Assembly (NCBI GenBank): GCA_965277355.1
Contig: CBDICN010000002.1
Location: 620,001-684,000 of the forward strand
Origin: RH-AL1 sp965277355
GTDB lineage: Bacteria > Pseudomonadota > Alphaproteobacteria > Rhizobiales > Beijerinckiaceae
Length of the DNA stretch: 64,000 bases
Reading direction: 5' to 3'
Under the pieces are notes generated by a model, which saw nothing but the letters and a program-made list of their open reading frames with translations, did not search any database and was not told the DNA's origin. Positions 50,777 to 59,874 of this stretch are shown here, piece by piece. A program made the position numbers and the translations under genes. The stretch's first letter is position 1. Each line of letters starts with the position of its first letter.

Positions 50777-53700
50777 ATGAGTGATGTTTGGTCAAGCCTT
50801 ACGCGTCGCGACGTGAATGCGTTGCTGCAGGCATTGGCGCCGCAAGCGGGACAGCCGCTGATCGCGATTGCCGCGGGCCGCGACGACAGCACCGAGCTGG
50901 TGCTCGCGAGCCGGACGTTGTTCGACCTGTTCGAAGCCCGAAGCGGAGCGGCACTATCCGACCGTCTCCTCAAGGCGGCTGACCAAGGCGCTCGGCGCCT
51001 CGCGACGCTCGCGCGCAGCCTCCCTGTCGGAGGCGAGCCGCGCCTCGAGCGTCTGCGGTTCTCGATCGGCCCCGGCACGGAGCTGATGACCTGGGTGTGC
51101 CGGCGCATCGCGGGCGAAGGCTCCAACACGATCCTGGTTGCGGCCGCGCTGGGTTTGAGGCCTACGGCAATGTCGCGGGCGGAACTCGAGCACGACACCT
51201 CGCACGAGGGTGCGAGCGGTCCGGCAGCGGCGCCGACGGCTGGCGAGCGGCCGGCGGCGCAGCCGGTGATGAGTGTCCAGTCGAGCTTCGCACAGAACGC
51301 GTTCGCGCAGGGCATGCCAGTCCAGGCGCTGTCGGGCCAGGCCACGCTGAAAGAGGCTTCGCCGATGCAAGCCGCCCAGGCCCGGACGATGACTGTTCAG
51401 GCGATGACTGTTCAGGCGATCCAGGCGGCTCTGCGCGCGCGCTGGCAGAGCAAGCGCACGCTCCGCTTCCTGTGGCAGACGGACGCCGGTGCGGTCTGCA
51501 CGATGGTCACGCCGCCGCTCGCGGACGTGGTCGGGATCGCCAACGCCGATCTCGTCGGACGCAATCTCATGGAGCTCGCGCCCAGTCTCGATCCGACCGG
51601 CCGCCTGGCGGAGGTCCTCGCCGGGCGGCAGACCTGGAGCGGGCTCGACGTCGCCTGGCCGATGACGGATACGCCGGCAACCGTCGCCGTGGACCTCGGC
51701 GCGGTGCCGGCCTTCGATCGCGAGCGGTCCTTCGAGGGCTTTCGAGGTTTCGGCGTCATCCATCTCGACCGGCTGATCGCGCGCGAAACGGTGCGCTTTC
51801 CGTCTGTCACCCCGTCAGCGAGCCGTGCCGAGGCCACCAACATCGTGGCCTTTCCAGGGGGCCCGAAGGCGCTTTCGCCGGAGGACCAGATGGCCTTCGA
51901 CGCGCTCGCCATGGAATTGCGCGACCAGGCCGGGATCGCGAGGAGGGACGAGGCGCTGCCCGCGCCGGCGCAAGATTCTGCCGCGCCGACCGGTCGCGAG
52001 GTCGAAACGAGCCCGGCGGGACACCCGGACAGACCGACGGAGCCCGTCGCGACCGAGACCGTTGCACCACCGGATGTTGCACCACGGGCTGTCGCACGAT
52101 CGGCTGTCGCGCCGGCGGCTGATGCCCCGCAAGCGGACGCATCGCTGGGCGAAGCCTTGGCTGGTGAGGCCTGGGCGGGCACCGCACCCGAGTCTGCCAT
52201 CGAGCCCGCGTCCGCCGAGCCAGACGCGCCGGCGACCGAGCGCTCGGCGCTGATCGCGCGCAACGGCCTGTCCGTGATCGATCGCCTGGCGGTGGGTCTG
52301 CTGGTCAGCCGCGACAACGTGCCGATCTTCGCCAACCGCCATCTGCTCGATCTGCTCGGCTTCGCCGACGAGGACGCTCTCCGCGAGGCCGGCGGCCTTG
52401 GTCATCTCTTCGGCGGCGTGCCGAGCAACGTCTCCGGCAGCGAGGCTGTCGGCGTCCGAGCTTCCGACGGCAGCATCGTCGCGACGAACACCCGGATGCA
52501 GCGCATCCAGTGGAATAACGAGCCGGCGATCCTCCTCACGCTGCAACCTGCCGGTTCCGCGGCCGTCTCGGGTCCCCAGCAAGAGCCTGCCCACGATAAG
52601 CACGGCGACGACAAGCAAAGCGACGACGCCCCGCGTTCGGCGCCGCTCTCCCAAGACGAATCCACGTTGCAAGACGAAGCCACCTCGCAGGACGAGGCCG
52701 CATGGCGCGATGAGGCCAAGTCAGGCCACGCGTCCGAGTCAGGCCACGCGTCCGCATCAGGCAACGCGTCCGCATCAGGCCATCCGTCCGCATCAGGCCA
52801 TCCGTCCGCATCAGGCCATCCGTCCGCATCAGGCAACGCATCCAAGTCAAGCGGCGAGGCGAGCACGTCGAGCGACGAGGCGAGGCGCCGCGACGAGCAC
52901 GAGATACGCGAACTGCGCGCCATCCTCGAGACCGCGACCGACGGGATCGCCGTGATCGACGGCGATTGCACCGTGTTGTCGCTCAACCGTTCCGCCGAGG
53001 CCTTGTTCGGTTGCGACCGGGGAGCCGTCGTCGGCAAGCCCTTCCTCGAGCTGTTCGCCCCGCACAACCAGAGCCTTGCGGCGGATTATTTCGAGGGTCT
53101 GAAGTCGAATGCCACCAAGAGCCTGCTGAACGACGGCCGCGCGATCCTCGTGCAGACGCGCCGAGGCGACACGATCCCGGTGTTCATGACGCTCGGCCGT
53201 CTCGCATCGCCCAGCGCGGCGCATGACGGGGCGCCCGACGAGTCGGGCCGGTACTTCGCCCTTTTTCGTGATCTCACCCATTGGAGGAAGGTCGAGGGCG
53301 AGCTGGAAGCGGCCAAGGCCGCGGCGGAACGGGCCAGCGCGTTGAAGACCGATTTCCTCGCGAAGGTCAGTCACGAGATTCGCACGCCGCTCAACGCCGT
53401 CATCGGTTTCGCGGAAGTCATGATTGAGGAGCGGTTCGGGCCGATCGGCAACGATCGTTACCGGGACTACCTGCGCGACATCCACGCGTCCGGCACGCAT
53501 ATGATGAGCCTCGTCAACGACCTGCTCGATCTCTCCAAGATCGAGGCCGGCAAGATGGAGCTCGCCGAGCAAGACATCGATGCCAACAAGATCATCGGCG
53601 AGTGCGTCGCGACCATGCAGCCGCAGGCGAGCCGCGAGCGCGTCATCATGCGGCTGTCGCTCGCCCGCGCCCTGCCGCGCTTGAGGGCGGACGAGCGCTC

Positions 53701-54037
53701 GCTGCGCCAGATCGTGCTCAATCTTCTGTCGAACGCCGTGAAGTTCAACGAGCCGGGCGGCCAGGTGATCGTCGCCACCACGCTCACCGAGGCCGGACAG
53801 GCGGTGATCCGCATCCGCGACACCGGGCCCGGCATGTCGGAAGCGGACATCGCGGCGGCGCTGGAGCCGTTCCGCCAGCTCTCGACACGAGCCAATGCCG
53901 GCGGCACCGGGCTCGGCTTGCCGCTCACGAAGGCGCTGGTCGAGGCGAACCAAGCCACCTTCACGATCCGCAGTAAGGTCGACCAGGGCACGCTGGTCGA
54001 GGTCGTGTTCCCCGCCGCGCGCGTGCTGGCGGTCTAA
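50777..54037 (+). CDS. PAS-domain sensor histidine kinase, PdhS-like
   Basis: A 1086-aa cytoplasmic kinase. The N-terminal 500 residues are poorly conserved with Ala/Pro-rich linkers. PAS-like segments lie at about 500-590 (IDRLAVGLLVSRDNVPIFANR) and 715-850 (ILETATDGIAVIDGDCTVLSLN). The His-kinase core has the H-box FLAKVSHEIRTPLNAVIGFAE, then LNLLSNAVKFNEPGG, DTGPGMSEADI and TGLGLPLTKALVE. The domain order and the H-box match PdhS/PleC/DivJ-type cell-cycle kinases of Rhizobiales. There is no receiver domain. An 18-bp tandem repeat encodes a Ser-Gly-His linker before the last PAS domain. Proximity to the PodJ-like gene fits a cell-polarity role. Confidence 0.85.
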   Translation: MSDVWSSLTRRDVNALLQALAPQAGQPLIAIAAGRDDSTELVLASRTLFDLFEARSGAALSDRLLKAADQGARRLATLARSLPVGGEPRLERLRFSIGPGTELMTWVCRRIAGEGSNTILVAAALGLRPTAMSRAELEHDTSHEGASGPAAAPTAGERPAAQPVMSVQSSFAQNAFAQGMPVQALSGQATLKEASPMQAAQARTMTVQAMTVQAIQAALRARWQSKRTLRFLWQTDAGAVCTMVTPPLADVVGIANADLVGRNLMELAPSLDPTGRLAEVLAGRQTWSGLDVAWPMTDTPATVAVDLGAVPAFDRERSFEGFRGFGVIHLDRLIARETVRFPSVTPSASRAEATNIVAFPGGPKALSPEDQMAFDALAMELRDQAGIARRDEALPAPAQDSAAPTGREVETSPAGHPDRPTEPVATETVAPPDVAPRAVARSAVAPAADAPQADASLGEALAGEAWAGTAPESAIEPASAEPDAPATERSALIARNGLSVIDRLAVGLLVSRDNVPIFANRHLLDLLGFADEDALREAGGLGHLFGGVPSNVSGSEAVGVRASDGSIVATNTRMQRIQWNNEPAILLTLQPAGSAAVSGPQQEPAHDKHGDDKQSDDAPRSAPLSQDESTLQDEATSQDEAAWRDEAKSGHASESGHASASGNASASGHPSASGHPSASGHPSASGNASKSSGEASTSSDEARRRDEHEIRELRAILETATDGIAVIDGDCTVLSLNRSAEALFGCDRGAVVGKPFLELFAPHNQSLAADYFEGLKSNATKSLLNDGRAILVQTRRGDTIPVFMTLGRLASPSAAHDGAPDESGRYFALFRDLTHWRKVEGELEAAKAAAERASALKTDFLAKVSHEIRTPLNAVIGFAEVMIEERFGPIGNDRYRDYLRDIHASGTHMMSLVNDLLDLSKIEAGKMELAEQDIDANKIIGECVATMQPQASRERVIMRLSLARALPRLRADERSLRQIVLNLLSNAVKFNEPGGQVIVATTLTEAGQAVIRIRDTGPGMSEADIAAALEPFRQLSTRANAGGTGLGLPLTKALVEANQATFTIRSKVDQGTLVEVVFPAARVLAV
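52721..52846 (+). repeat. 18-bp tandem repeat (seven units) within the kinase gene
   Basis: Seven consecutive 18-bp units, consensus TCAGGCCAYSCGTCCGCA. Three central units (52775-52828) are identical. They encode the hexapeptide S-G-H-(A/P)-S-A, with variants S-G-N-A-S-(A/K). The unit length is a multiple of three, so copy-number change would alter linker length without frameshift. Confidence 0.95.
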
Positions 54038-54064
54038 GGCACATCCCGGCCGGCTGACTCGGCT

Positions 54065-54406
54065 TTAAGCCTGATCCTCATGGTGAGGGCCGGCGAAGCC
54101 GGCGTCTCGAACCGCGAGGGTTCCAGCAAGCGAAATCGCCGGGCTGGACCAGGCGTTAGGCACTTGATCCCGATGCGTGAACGACGATGATGCATCGGCC
54201 GAATCGTGAATGAGTTCAGCCAAGGCAGCATTGCAAGCCTCGAGTTCGGCAAGGGATCGCCGCCAGGCGGTGTTCAACTCGTCGACGACAAGCCAGAACA
54301 GCGGGCCGGTGACAGCGCCGATCGGCTTTTCGCCACTCACCCGGATGAAGGCAACAGGCTGAGTTCCCTCTTCGATCGACCGATCGGGTTGTTGTGAAAG
54401 AGTCAT
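54065..54406 (-). CDS. hypothetical protein (113 aa)
   Basis: Unrecognised. The first 65 residues look protein-like: VAFIRVSGEKPIGAVTGPLF, then WLVVDELNTAWRRSLAELE and a helical AALAELIHDSA stretch. The C-terminal 30 residues are translated from a REP-like repeat (54073-54121), so the original 3' end may have been replaced. No clear ribosome-binding site. The 248 bp from 54407 to the next gene show nothing definite. Confidence 0.4.
   Translation of the reverse strand: MTLSQQPDRSIEEGTQPVAFIRVSGEKPIGAVTGPLFWLVVDELNTAWRRSLAELEACNAALAELIHDSADASSSFTHRDQVPNAWSSPAISLAGTLAVRDAGFAGPHHEDQA
54073..54121. repeat. REP-like palindromic repeat copy
   Basis: TCCTCATGGTGAG...GCCGGCGAAGCCGGC...GTCTCGAACC, with a perfect GCCGGC-GAA-GCCGGC hairpin at 54089-54103. 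It shares its outer sequence with the pair at 55269-55391. Confidence 0.65.
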
Positions 54407-54654
54407 CGCAATACCGACTGGCTCTGGACTTAGGCATCGAGCGCTAAACCGTTAACATGCTTACGAGACGGCCATTTGAGAACAGTCACTTACGAATAGC
54501 GATTATTCACGAGCTGAGGCTGTGAGGATGCCGACGTTCTGTCATAATTCGCTCGTTGTTTGTCGAACTAGGGTTTCGCCTGCCGGCTTGAAACGCGTGT
54601 CGCCGGCGAGTTCCGGCCGAGCTCCAGTCCGGCCGAGGCCAGCTGGAGGGAGCG

Positions 54655-55215
54655 ATGCCCCAGGACGTGGAAAAATCGGACGAGCAAAGGCACGCCGAAG
54701 CCGACGTCGACGACTTCAGGCGCGGGCTGGGTCCGTTCGTCACCGCCGCCGACACGACGCGGATGGCGATGATGTTCACCGACGCCAAGACGCCGCAACA
54801 TCGGACCATCTACGTCAATCAGGCCTTTCTCGAGCTGACCGGGTACGACGAGCACGAGGTGATGGGCCGGCCTTTCGATTTCCTCATGGAGCGGGGCACC
54901 GATCCCGAGATCCTGGCGGAAATCCAGACGGCGCTTCAGGGCGCTCGCGACCTGACGCCGCTCGTCCGCTACCGCCGCAAGGACGGCAGCTTCGTGTGGG
55001 TGACCGTCTTCATCACCCCGGTCCGCGACGAGCGGGGCGAAGTCGTGCAGCATTTCGCCTCGTTCGTCGATGTGAGCGAGCATAAGGAGGAGGAGGATCG
55101 CCTGCGTTCGCTCGTGGACGACCTGGAGCATCGCGCCCGGGCCATGCTCGATGCCGTGCTGGCGATCACCGATCGCAGCCTGCGCGGCAGCGCGGACAAG
55201 ATGCACCGGAGGTGA
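54655..55215 (+). CDS. LOV-like PAS protein lacking the photoactive Cys, truncated histidine-kinase-like end
   Basis: A 186-aa soluble protein with a PAS domain of the LOV subtype: TIYVNQAFLELTGYDEHEVMG, then GRPFDFLMERGTDPEI where photoactive LOV domains have GRNCRFLQG. The flavin-adduct Cys is absent. The rest of the fold (YRRKDGSFVWVTVFITPVRD, FVDVSEHK) is normal. The last 45 residues (LVDDLEHRARAMLDAVLAIT) resemble the dimerisation helix of HWE/HisKA_2 kinases, but the Asn after His is not conserved and no ATPase domain follows. GGAGGGAGCG precedes the ATG. It may be a light-independent sensor or adaptor, or a decayed kinase. Confidence 0.8.
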   Translation: MPQDVEKSDEQRHAEADVDDFRRGLGPFVTAADTTRMAMMFTDAKTPQHRTIYVNQAFLELTGYDEHEVMGRPFDFLMERGTDPEILAEIQTALQGARDLTPLVRYRRKDGSFVWVTVFITPVRDERGEVVQHFASFVDVSEHKEEEDRLRSLVDDLEHRARAMLDAVLAITDRSLRGSADKMHRR

Positions 55216-55268
55216 AACCGCCGCTTGGCGCTTAGGACTCGTCCGCAAATAAGCGAGTCAGTAGCCAC

Positions 55269-55391
55269 ATGGGGAGGAGGCCGAAGGCCGTCTCGAACCA
55301 TCCTTTGTGCTGAAGGCTCGGCGGTCCGGCGACCTCGCCCTCTGGAGCCCTCTTGGTTCGAGACGGCCCTGCGGGCCTCCTCACCATGAGA
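55269..55391. repeat. pair of inverted REP-like repeats
   Basis: GAGGAGGCCGAAGGCCGTCTCGAACC (near 55275-55301) faces an inverted copy GGTTCGAGACGGCCCTGCGGGCC at 55356-55378 that continues into TCCTCACCATGAG. It occupies most of the 333-bp gap between the LOV-like gene and the LysR gene; the remainder shows nothing recognisable. Confidence 0.75.
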
Positions 55392-55548
55392 GGACTTGAA
55401 GCGGTTATTGCTGGACGAGCCCTTAAGCCAACGCTTGGCCCCCCGAGCACCAAGGCGCGCGACGGCATCGGCCGCGCCCGTGCTGGCGGATAATAGAAAA
55501 ATCCGCCGGCTTGTCGTATGGCGTGATCGAGATACACGGCTGATCGTC

Positions 55549-56475
55549 ATGCTCGATTGGGACGACATACGCTTTTTCCTCGCCGTCGTGAGGCACGGCA
55601 ACCTGTCGTCCGCGGCCCGCGAGCTTCACGTCTCGCAGCCGACCGTCGGGCGGCGCCTCGCCTCGCTGGAGGCGTGCCTCGGCGCCCGGCTGCTCGACCG
55701 CACGCCCGACGGCTACGTGTTGACCCCCGCGGGCCGGGACGCCCGGGACAACGCCGAGCGCCTGGAGGCTGAGGCGATTGCCTTGCAACGGTCCGTCGCC
55801 GGACGCGATGCGCGCCAGTCCGGGATCGTCCGCGTGACCTGCGCGGAGACGATGGCCGCGCACGTCCTCGCGCCGTGCGTCGCCTCGCTGCACCGGCAGC
55901 ATGGAAATATCGTGGTGGAACTGATCCCCGATCCAGTGGAACTGAGCCTGTCGATGCGGGAGGCGGATCTCTCGGTCCGCCTGACCCAGCCGCCCCAGCA
56001 CGATCTCGTCGTCCGCCGCATCGGCGGCCTGGCGTTCGGCCTCTACGCCAGCCGAGACTACCTCGACCGCCACGGCGACCTCGACTACGAGGCGGGATGC
56101 CCGAGCCATTATCTGATCGGGCAATCGGACGATGTGGAGGACGCCTCTCAGTTCGGCTGGCTGGCCGGCCTGACGGCGAACGCCGAGGTCGCGTTCCAAA
56201 CCAGCAGTCACGAGGCCGCGGTCGCGGCGGCGCGCCACGGGACGGGCCTGGCTTGTCTTGCCCGCTTCCGCGCCGATCAGGAGAACGGGTTGATCCGCCT
56301 CGTTCCCCCGTCGGCTCCGCCGGCGGCGGGCATCTGGCTCGCCGTGCACAAGGACAATCGAGCCACCTCGCGGATCAGGACCGTCATGACCCACATCATG
56401 GATGCGATCCGGGATCGGCGCGCCAGCCTGATGCCGGATGATCCGGCCGGCGCCGGCGAGGACGGCTCGACGTGA
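55549..56475 (+). CDS. LysR-family transcriptional regulator
   Basis: DNA-binding regulator of 308 aa. The helix-turn-helix region is IRFFLAVVRHGNLSSAARELHVSQPTVGRRLASLE. The effector domain follows, with GIVRVTCAETMAAHVLAPCV and a LSVRLTQPP turn. The start at 55549 (MLDWDDIRFF) gives the standard LysR N terminus; the longer frame runs back into repeat DNA. No divergent target gene is next to it, so its regulon cannot be guessed. Confidence 0.92.
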   Translation: MLDWDDIRFFLAVVRHGNLSSAARELHVSQPTVGRRLASLEACLGARLLDRTPDGYVLTPAGRDARDNAERLEAEAIALQRSVAGRDARQSGIVRVTCAETMAAHVLAPCVASLHRQHGNIVVELIPDPVELSLSMREADLSVRLTQPPQHDLVVRRIGGLAFGLYASRDYLDRHGDLDYEAGCPSHYLIGQSDDVEDASQFGWLAGLTANAEVAFQTSSHEAAVAAARHGTGLACLARFRADQENGLIRLVPPSAPPAAGIWLAVHKDNRATSRIRTVMTHIMDAIRDRRASLMPDDPAGAGEDGST

Positions 56476-56538
56476 TCGAGGCGCGCGGAACACTCGCGTG
56501 GACTGCTTGTTGTTTGAGCAAGCAACGGGAGATGCGGC

Positions 56539-56715
56539 GTGGACGAGAAGGTCAAGAACAAGGAAGCCGGCCAGGCGAACGACGACAAGCAACGAGATCT
56601 CGACGCGGGCCTCGAAGCGACGTTCCCGGCAAGCGACCCGGTCTCGGCGACGAGGAAGCCGGCCGCTGACAAGGCTGACAAGGACGCCGACAAGACGGAA
56701 AACGGCAAGAAATAA
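56539..56715 (+). CDS. small charged protein with TFPASDPVS motif
   Basis: A 58-aa hydrophilic protein with a GTG start and GGGAG seven bases upstream. It contains LDAGLEATFPASDPVSAT, a motif I recall as common in short rhizobial proteins of unknown function, followed by a Lys/Asp-rich tail (ADKADKDADKTENGKK). The composition suggests an unstructured protein. Too short for most gene callers. Confidence 0.65.
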   Translation: MDEKVKNKEAGQANDDKQRDLDAGLEATFPASDPVSATRKPAADKADKDADKTENGKK

Positions 56716-56781
56716 GCCGCTACTCGGATTGCGCGCCCTTGATCGGAATGGTTCACGCGCTCGCGGGTGCTTTGTGCCATT

Positions 56782-57714
56782 ATGAGCGGGATGAACCCAT
56801 CATCCGCGCCGTCCGCCGCCAGTTACACGATCCTCGGTCTGCGCAGGGACGCCGGAAGCATCGAGTCCGGTTTGCACGTCGTCGCGACGCCGATCGGCAA
56901 TCTCGGCGACATCTCGCTGCGGGCCCTCGCGACGCTCGCCGCCGCCGACCTCGTCGCCGCGGAGGACACGCGCGTCACCAGGACGCTGCTCGCGCACTAC
57001 GACATCGCTACGCCCCTCACCGCGTACCACGAGCATAACGCCGACAGCGTTCGTCCACAGCTCGTCGCCAAGCTTGAGGCCGGCCTGTCGCTCGCCCTCG
57101 TCTCCGATGCCGGCACGCCGTTGATCTCCGACCCGGGTTTCCGCCTCGTCGGCGAGGCGCTCTCCCGCGGCATCGCCGTGACCGCGGTGCCCGGCGCCTC
57201 CGCCGTTCTCGCCGGGCTGGTGGTCGCCGGCCTGCCGACCGACCGCTTCTTCTTCGAGGGCTTTCTGCCGCCGAAGAGCGCGGCGCGGCGCCAGCGCATC
57301 GCGGAGCTCGCCGCCGTGCCCGGAACGCTGGTGTTCTTCGAATCGCCGCGGCGGGTCGCCGGGCTGTTGGACGATCTCGCCGCCGTGCTCGGCGCGCGGG
57401 AGGCGGCGGTCGCGCGCGAGCTGACGAAGATGTTCGAGACGGTGTCGCGCGGGCCGCTGCCGGCCCTCGCCGCCGCCTTTGCGGAGGGGGAGGCCCCGCG
57501 CGGCGAGATCGTCGTGATGGTCGGCCCACCGGCCGGCGACGCCGCCGCGCTCGACGGCGATGCGCTCGACGCAAGGCTTCGTGCTGCGCTGAGGACGCTC
57601 TCGGTCAAGGATGCGGCCTCCTTCGTCGCCGGCGAGACCGGCCAGCCGCGGCGCAAGGTCTACGCGCGGGCCATCGCGCTGTCCTCCCTAAGTTCCGCCG
57701 CCGATGGCGAGTGA
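56782..57714 (+). CDS. rsmI: 16S rRNA (cytidine1402-2'-O)-methyltransferase
   Basis: SAM-dependent enzyme (310 aa) that methylates C1402 of 16S rRNA. Family motifs: LHVVATPIGNLGDISLRAL, VAAEDTRVTRTLLAHY, LALVSDAGTPLISDPGFRLV and VTAVPGASAVLAGLVVAGLP, then FFFEGFLPPK. The start could be 56782 or the Met three codons later; neither has a strong Shine-Dalgarno site. It overlaps yraN by 11 bases, the usual rsmI-yraN pairing. Confidence 0.96.
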   Translation: MSGMNPSSAPSAASYTILGLRRDAGSIESGLHVVATPIGNLGDISLRALATLAAADLVAAEDTRVTRTLLAHYDIATPLTAYHEHNADSVRPQLVAKLEAGLSLALVSDAGTPLISDPGFRLVGEALSRGIAVTAVPGASAVLAGLVVAGLPTDRFFFEGFLPPKSAARRQRIAELAAVPGTLVFFESPRRVAGLLDDLAAVLGAREAAVARELTKMFETVSRGPLPALAAAFAEGEAPRGEIVVMVGPPAGDAAALDGDALDARLRAALRTLSVKDAASFVAGETGQPRRKVYARAIALSSLSSAADGE

Positions 57715-58084
57715 ACGGCAGGCGGAACGGCGCCGTCGCGCCCATCGCGCCGGGCTGAGCGCGGAATGGGCGGCCATCGCCTGCCTGCGGCTGAAGGGCT
57801 ATCGCATCCTGGCGCGGCGCTACCTTGTGAAGGGCGGCGAGATCGACATCGTCGCGAGCTGCGGTGCGACGATCGCTTTCGTCGAGGTCAAGCTGCGCGC
57901 CACGATGGACGATGCGCTCGTCGCGATCGAGCCGGTGAAGCGCCGCCGCATGGCCAAGGCCGCGCGGGTGTTCGTCTCGCGACAACGCATCGACGGCCTC
58001 ACGCTGCGGGCCGACGCAATCTACTGCGCACCATGGCGGTGGCCACACCACATCCCGGCCGCCTTCGAACTCGCGCTCGACTGA
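57704..58084 (+). CDS. yraN: YraN/UPF0102 nuclease-fold protein
   Basis: A 126-aa protein of the UPF0102 family, with an endonuclease-like fold. It has G-x(3)-E-x(2)-A (GLSAEWAAIACLRLKGYRIL) and the GGEIDIVASCGATIAFVEVKLR motif with the typical E-x-D and E-V-K residues. It overlaps the end of rsmI. Its function is unproved; a role in DNA processing is often assumed. Confidence 0.93.
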   Translation: MASERQAERRRRAHRAGLSAEWAAIACLRLKGYRILARRYLVKGGEIDIVASCGATIAFVEVKLRATMDDALVAIEPVKRRRMAKAARVFVSRQRIDGLTLRADAIYCAPWRWPHHIPAAFELALD

Positions 58085-58087
58085 GGC

Positions 58088-58684
58088 TCAGGGCTCGATG
58101 TCGATGGCGATCTCGTTGCGGCGCAGCGCCGAAATCGTGAAGGGTGGATCGTAGCCGAGGAAGAACGGGCCGCCCTGCGTCTTGTGGTTCGTCTGCGCCA
58201 GCACCTGCCTCAGGGTGTCGAGGTGCTCATCGAGGTTGGTGCGGTCGAGCGAGCCGGAGAAGCGGATGACGCCGACCGTGCGGGCCGGCACGGTGACGAC
58301 GCGCACCTTCGGATCCTTCGGCGGCGGCGGGTCCGCGGCCAGCGCCTTCGGTAGGTAGAAGCGCATCGTCAGCGCACCGCCGCTCGCCTGTCGCTGGCCG
58401 AAGGCGCGGGAGACGTCGCCGCTCTGCTCGACCGGCGCGGTCATCGCGATGGTCTTGTCGCGCGTGTTGGCGCCGGCGATGTAGCGAAACAGCCGCGAGA
58501 AGGCGTCGTCGTCGCCCCGCGCCTGCGTCTCGACCGCGACGAGCGGCCCGTAGCCGCGGATCTCGACCGACCGGCCAAGCTGCGAGACCACGCGGTAGGG
58601 CGGCTGTTCCAGCGCCGAGCGGATGCCGAAGACCGATAGGCCGGACTCGAGAAACGTAAGGACGAAGTAGAGCATTTTGGACAT
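58088..58684 (-). CDS. SOUL-family heme-binding-like protein
   Basis: A 198-aa protein with an N-terminal hydrophobic segment (MLYFVLTFLESGLSVFGIRSAL) that may be a signal or anchor. A SOUL domain follows: PPYRVVSQLGRSVEIRGYGP, FSRLFRYIAGANTRDKTIAMTAPVE and MRFYLPKAL. GGAGG is eight bases before the ATG. SOUL proteins bind heme or tetrapyrrole in some organisms; the bacterial role is unknown. Convergent with yraN. Confidence 0.9.
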   Translation of the reverse strand: MSKMLYFVLTFLESGLSVFGIRSALEQPPYRVVSQLGRSVEIRGYGPLVAVETQARGDDDAFSRLFRYIAGANTRDKTIAMTAPVEQSGDVSRAFGQRQASGGALTMRFYLPKALAADPPPPKDPKVRVVTVPARTVGVIRFSGSLDRTNLDEHLDTLRQVLAQTNHKTQGGPFFLGYDPPFTISALRRNEIAIDIEP

Positions 58685-58737
58685 GGCGGCCGCCTCCACC
58701 GGCTACAGTGCATCCTTGTTGAATGGCGGTTGTTTTC

Positions 58738-58845
58738 CTATCCCCCGATCTCCTCGCGGCGCATCTCTAGCGCGAGCCAATCGTCCTCGGCTTGCGCCAT
58801 CTCCGCCTGGACCATGGCCAAAGCCTCCGAGTGCCTGGCGAAGCC
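58738..58845 (-). pseudogene. fragment of an ABC-F ATPase gene (3' end)
   Basis: About 33 codons (RHSEALAMVQAEMAQAEDDW, then LALEMRREEIGG and a stop) match the last codons of the intact ABC-F gene at 61007-61110 at roughly 80-85% identity by eye. There is no start or ATPase domain. It lies in the same orientation as the intact gene, with the LysR/oxidoreductase cassette between the two copies. Confidence 0.8.
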
Positions 58846-58858
58846 TGCGGCTCGATGC

Positions 58859-59874
58859 TCACTGCGCCACGCGAACGACGATCTTGCCGACGTGCCTGCC
58901 GCTCTGCAGGTGGGCGAAGGCCGCCTTCGCGTCGGCGAAAGCGAACACATGGTCGACCACCGGCTGCAAGCCGGAAATGGCAACCGCGCGGACGCAATCC
59001 TCGAGGTTGGCGCGGTCGCCGACGCCGATCGGGCGAACGCTCGCCGAGCTGCCGAACAGCTTGAAGAAATCGAGGCCTGATCTGTCCTGGCCGAGGAAGC
59101 CGATCAGCACCACCTCGCCGCCGACGGCGACGCAGGTGAGGCTTTGCTCGATCGTGGCCGGGCCGCCGACCTCGACCACCCGGTCGACGCCGCGACCGGC
59201 GGTGAGCTCCCGCACCCTCTCGCCCCATCGAGGGGCCTCGGCATAGTTCACGGTCACGTCGGCCCCGAGCGCGCGCAGTGTCTCGGCCTTTGCCGCGCTC
59301 GATGTCGTCGCGATGACGCGGGCGCCGACCGCCTTGGCGAGCTGCAGCGCGAAGATCGAGACGCCCCCGGTGCCCTGCGTGAGCACGGTATGTCCGGCGC
59401 GGATCGGCGTCGCACCTGTCAGCGCGTTCCACGCCGTCGCGGCCGCGCACGGCAAGGTCGCGCCCTCCTCCCAGCCGAGGCCGTCGGGCAACGCGACCAC
59501 CGCCTCCTGCGAGACGACCTTGTATTCGGCGAGCCAGCCATCGCTACCGCTGCCGTAGCTGTCGGCCGCCAGCGTCGACGGCATCGCCCCCCGAACCAGC
59601 GCGGATGGAAGATGCCGATCACCCGATCGCCCGGCTTGAAGATCGTGACGCCTTCACCGACGGCGACGACCTCGCAGGCGGCATCGCTGCCGGGAATATG
59701 GCCGGGGTCGGCCGGCGCCGGATAGGTGCCGAGCACCATCGCGATGTCGCGATAGTTCAGCGCGACCGCGTGCACGCGCAGCAGCAGCTCGCCGCGCTGC
59801 GGCTAGGGTCGCGGCTCTTCGTGCCGGACCAGATTGTCGAGGCTGCCGAACGTGTCGAAGCGATAGGTTTTCAT
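58859..59874 (-). pseudogene. zinc-type alcohol dehydrogenase/quinone oxidoreductase, interrupted
   Basis: Medium-chain NAD(P)-dependent oxidoreductase of about 338 codons. The start at 59874 (MKTYRFDTFGSLDNLVRHEE) leads into an in-frame TAG at codon 24 (59803-59805), where CAG would restore Gln. A second lesion is a frameshift at a C6 tract (59588-59593 plus strand): one more base would give WFGGAMPSTLAAD. Downstream the domain is intact, with HTVLTQGTGGVSIFALQLAK as the nucleotide site. The two defects argue against a sequencing error and for a true pseudogene. Confidence 0.85.
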
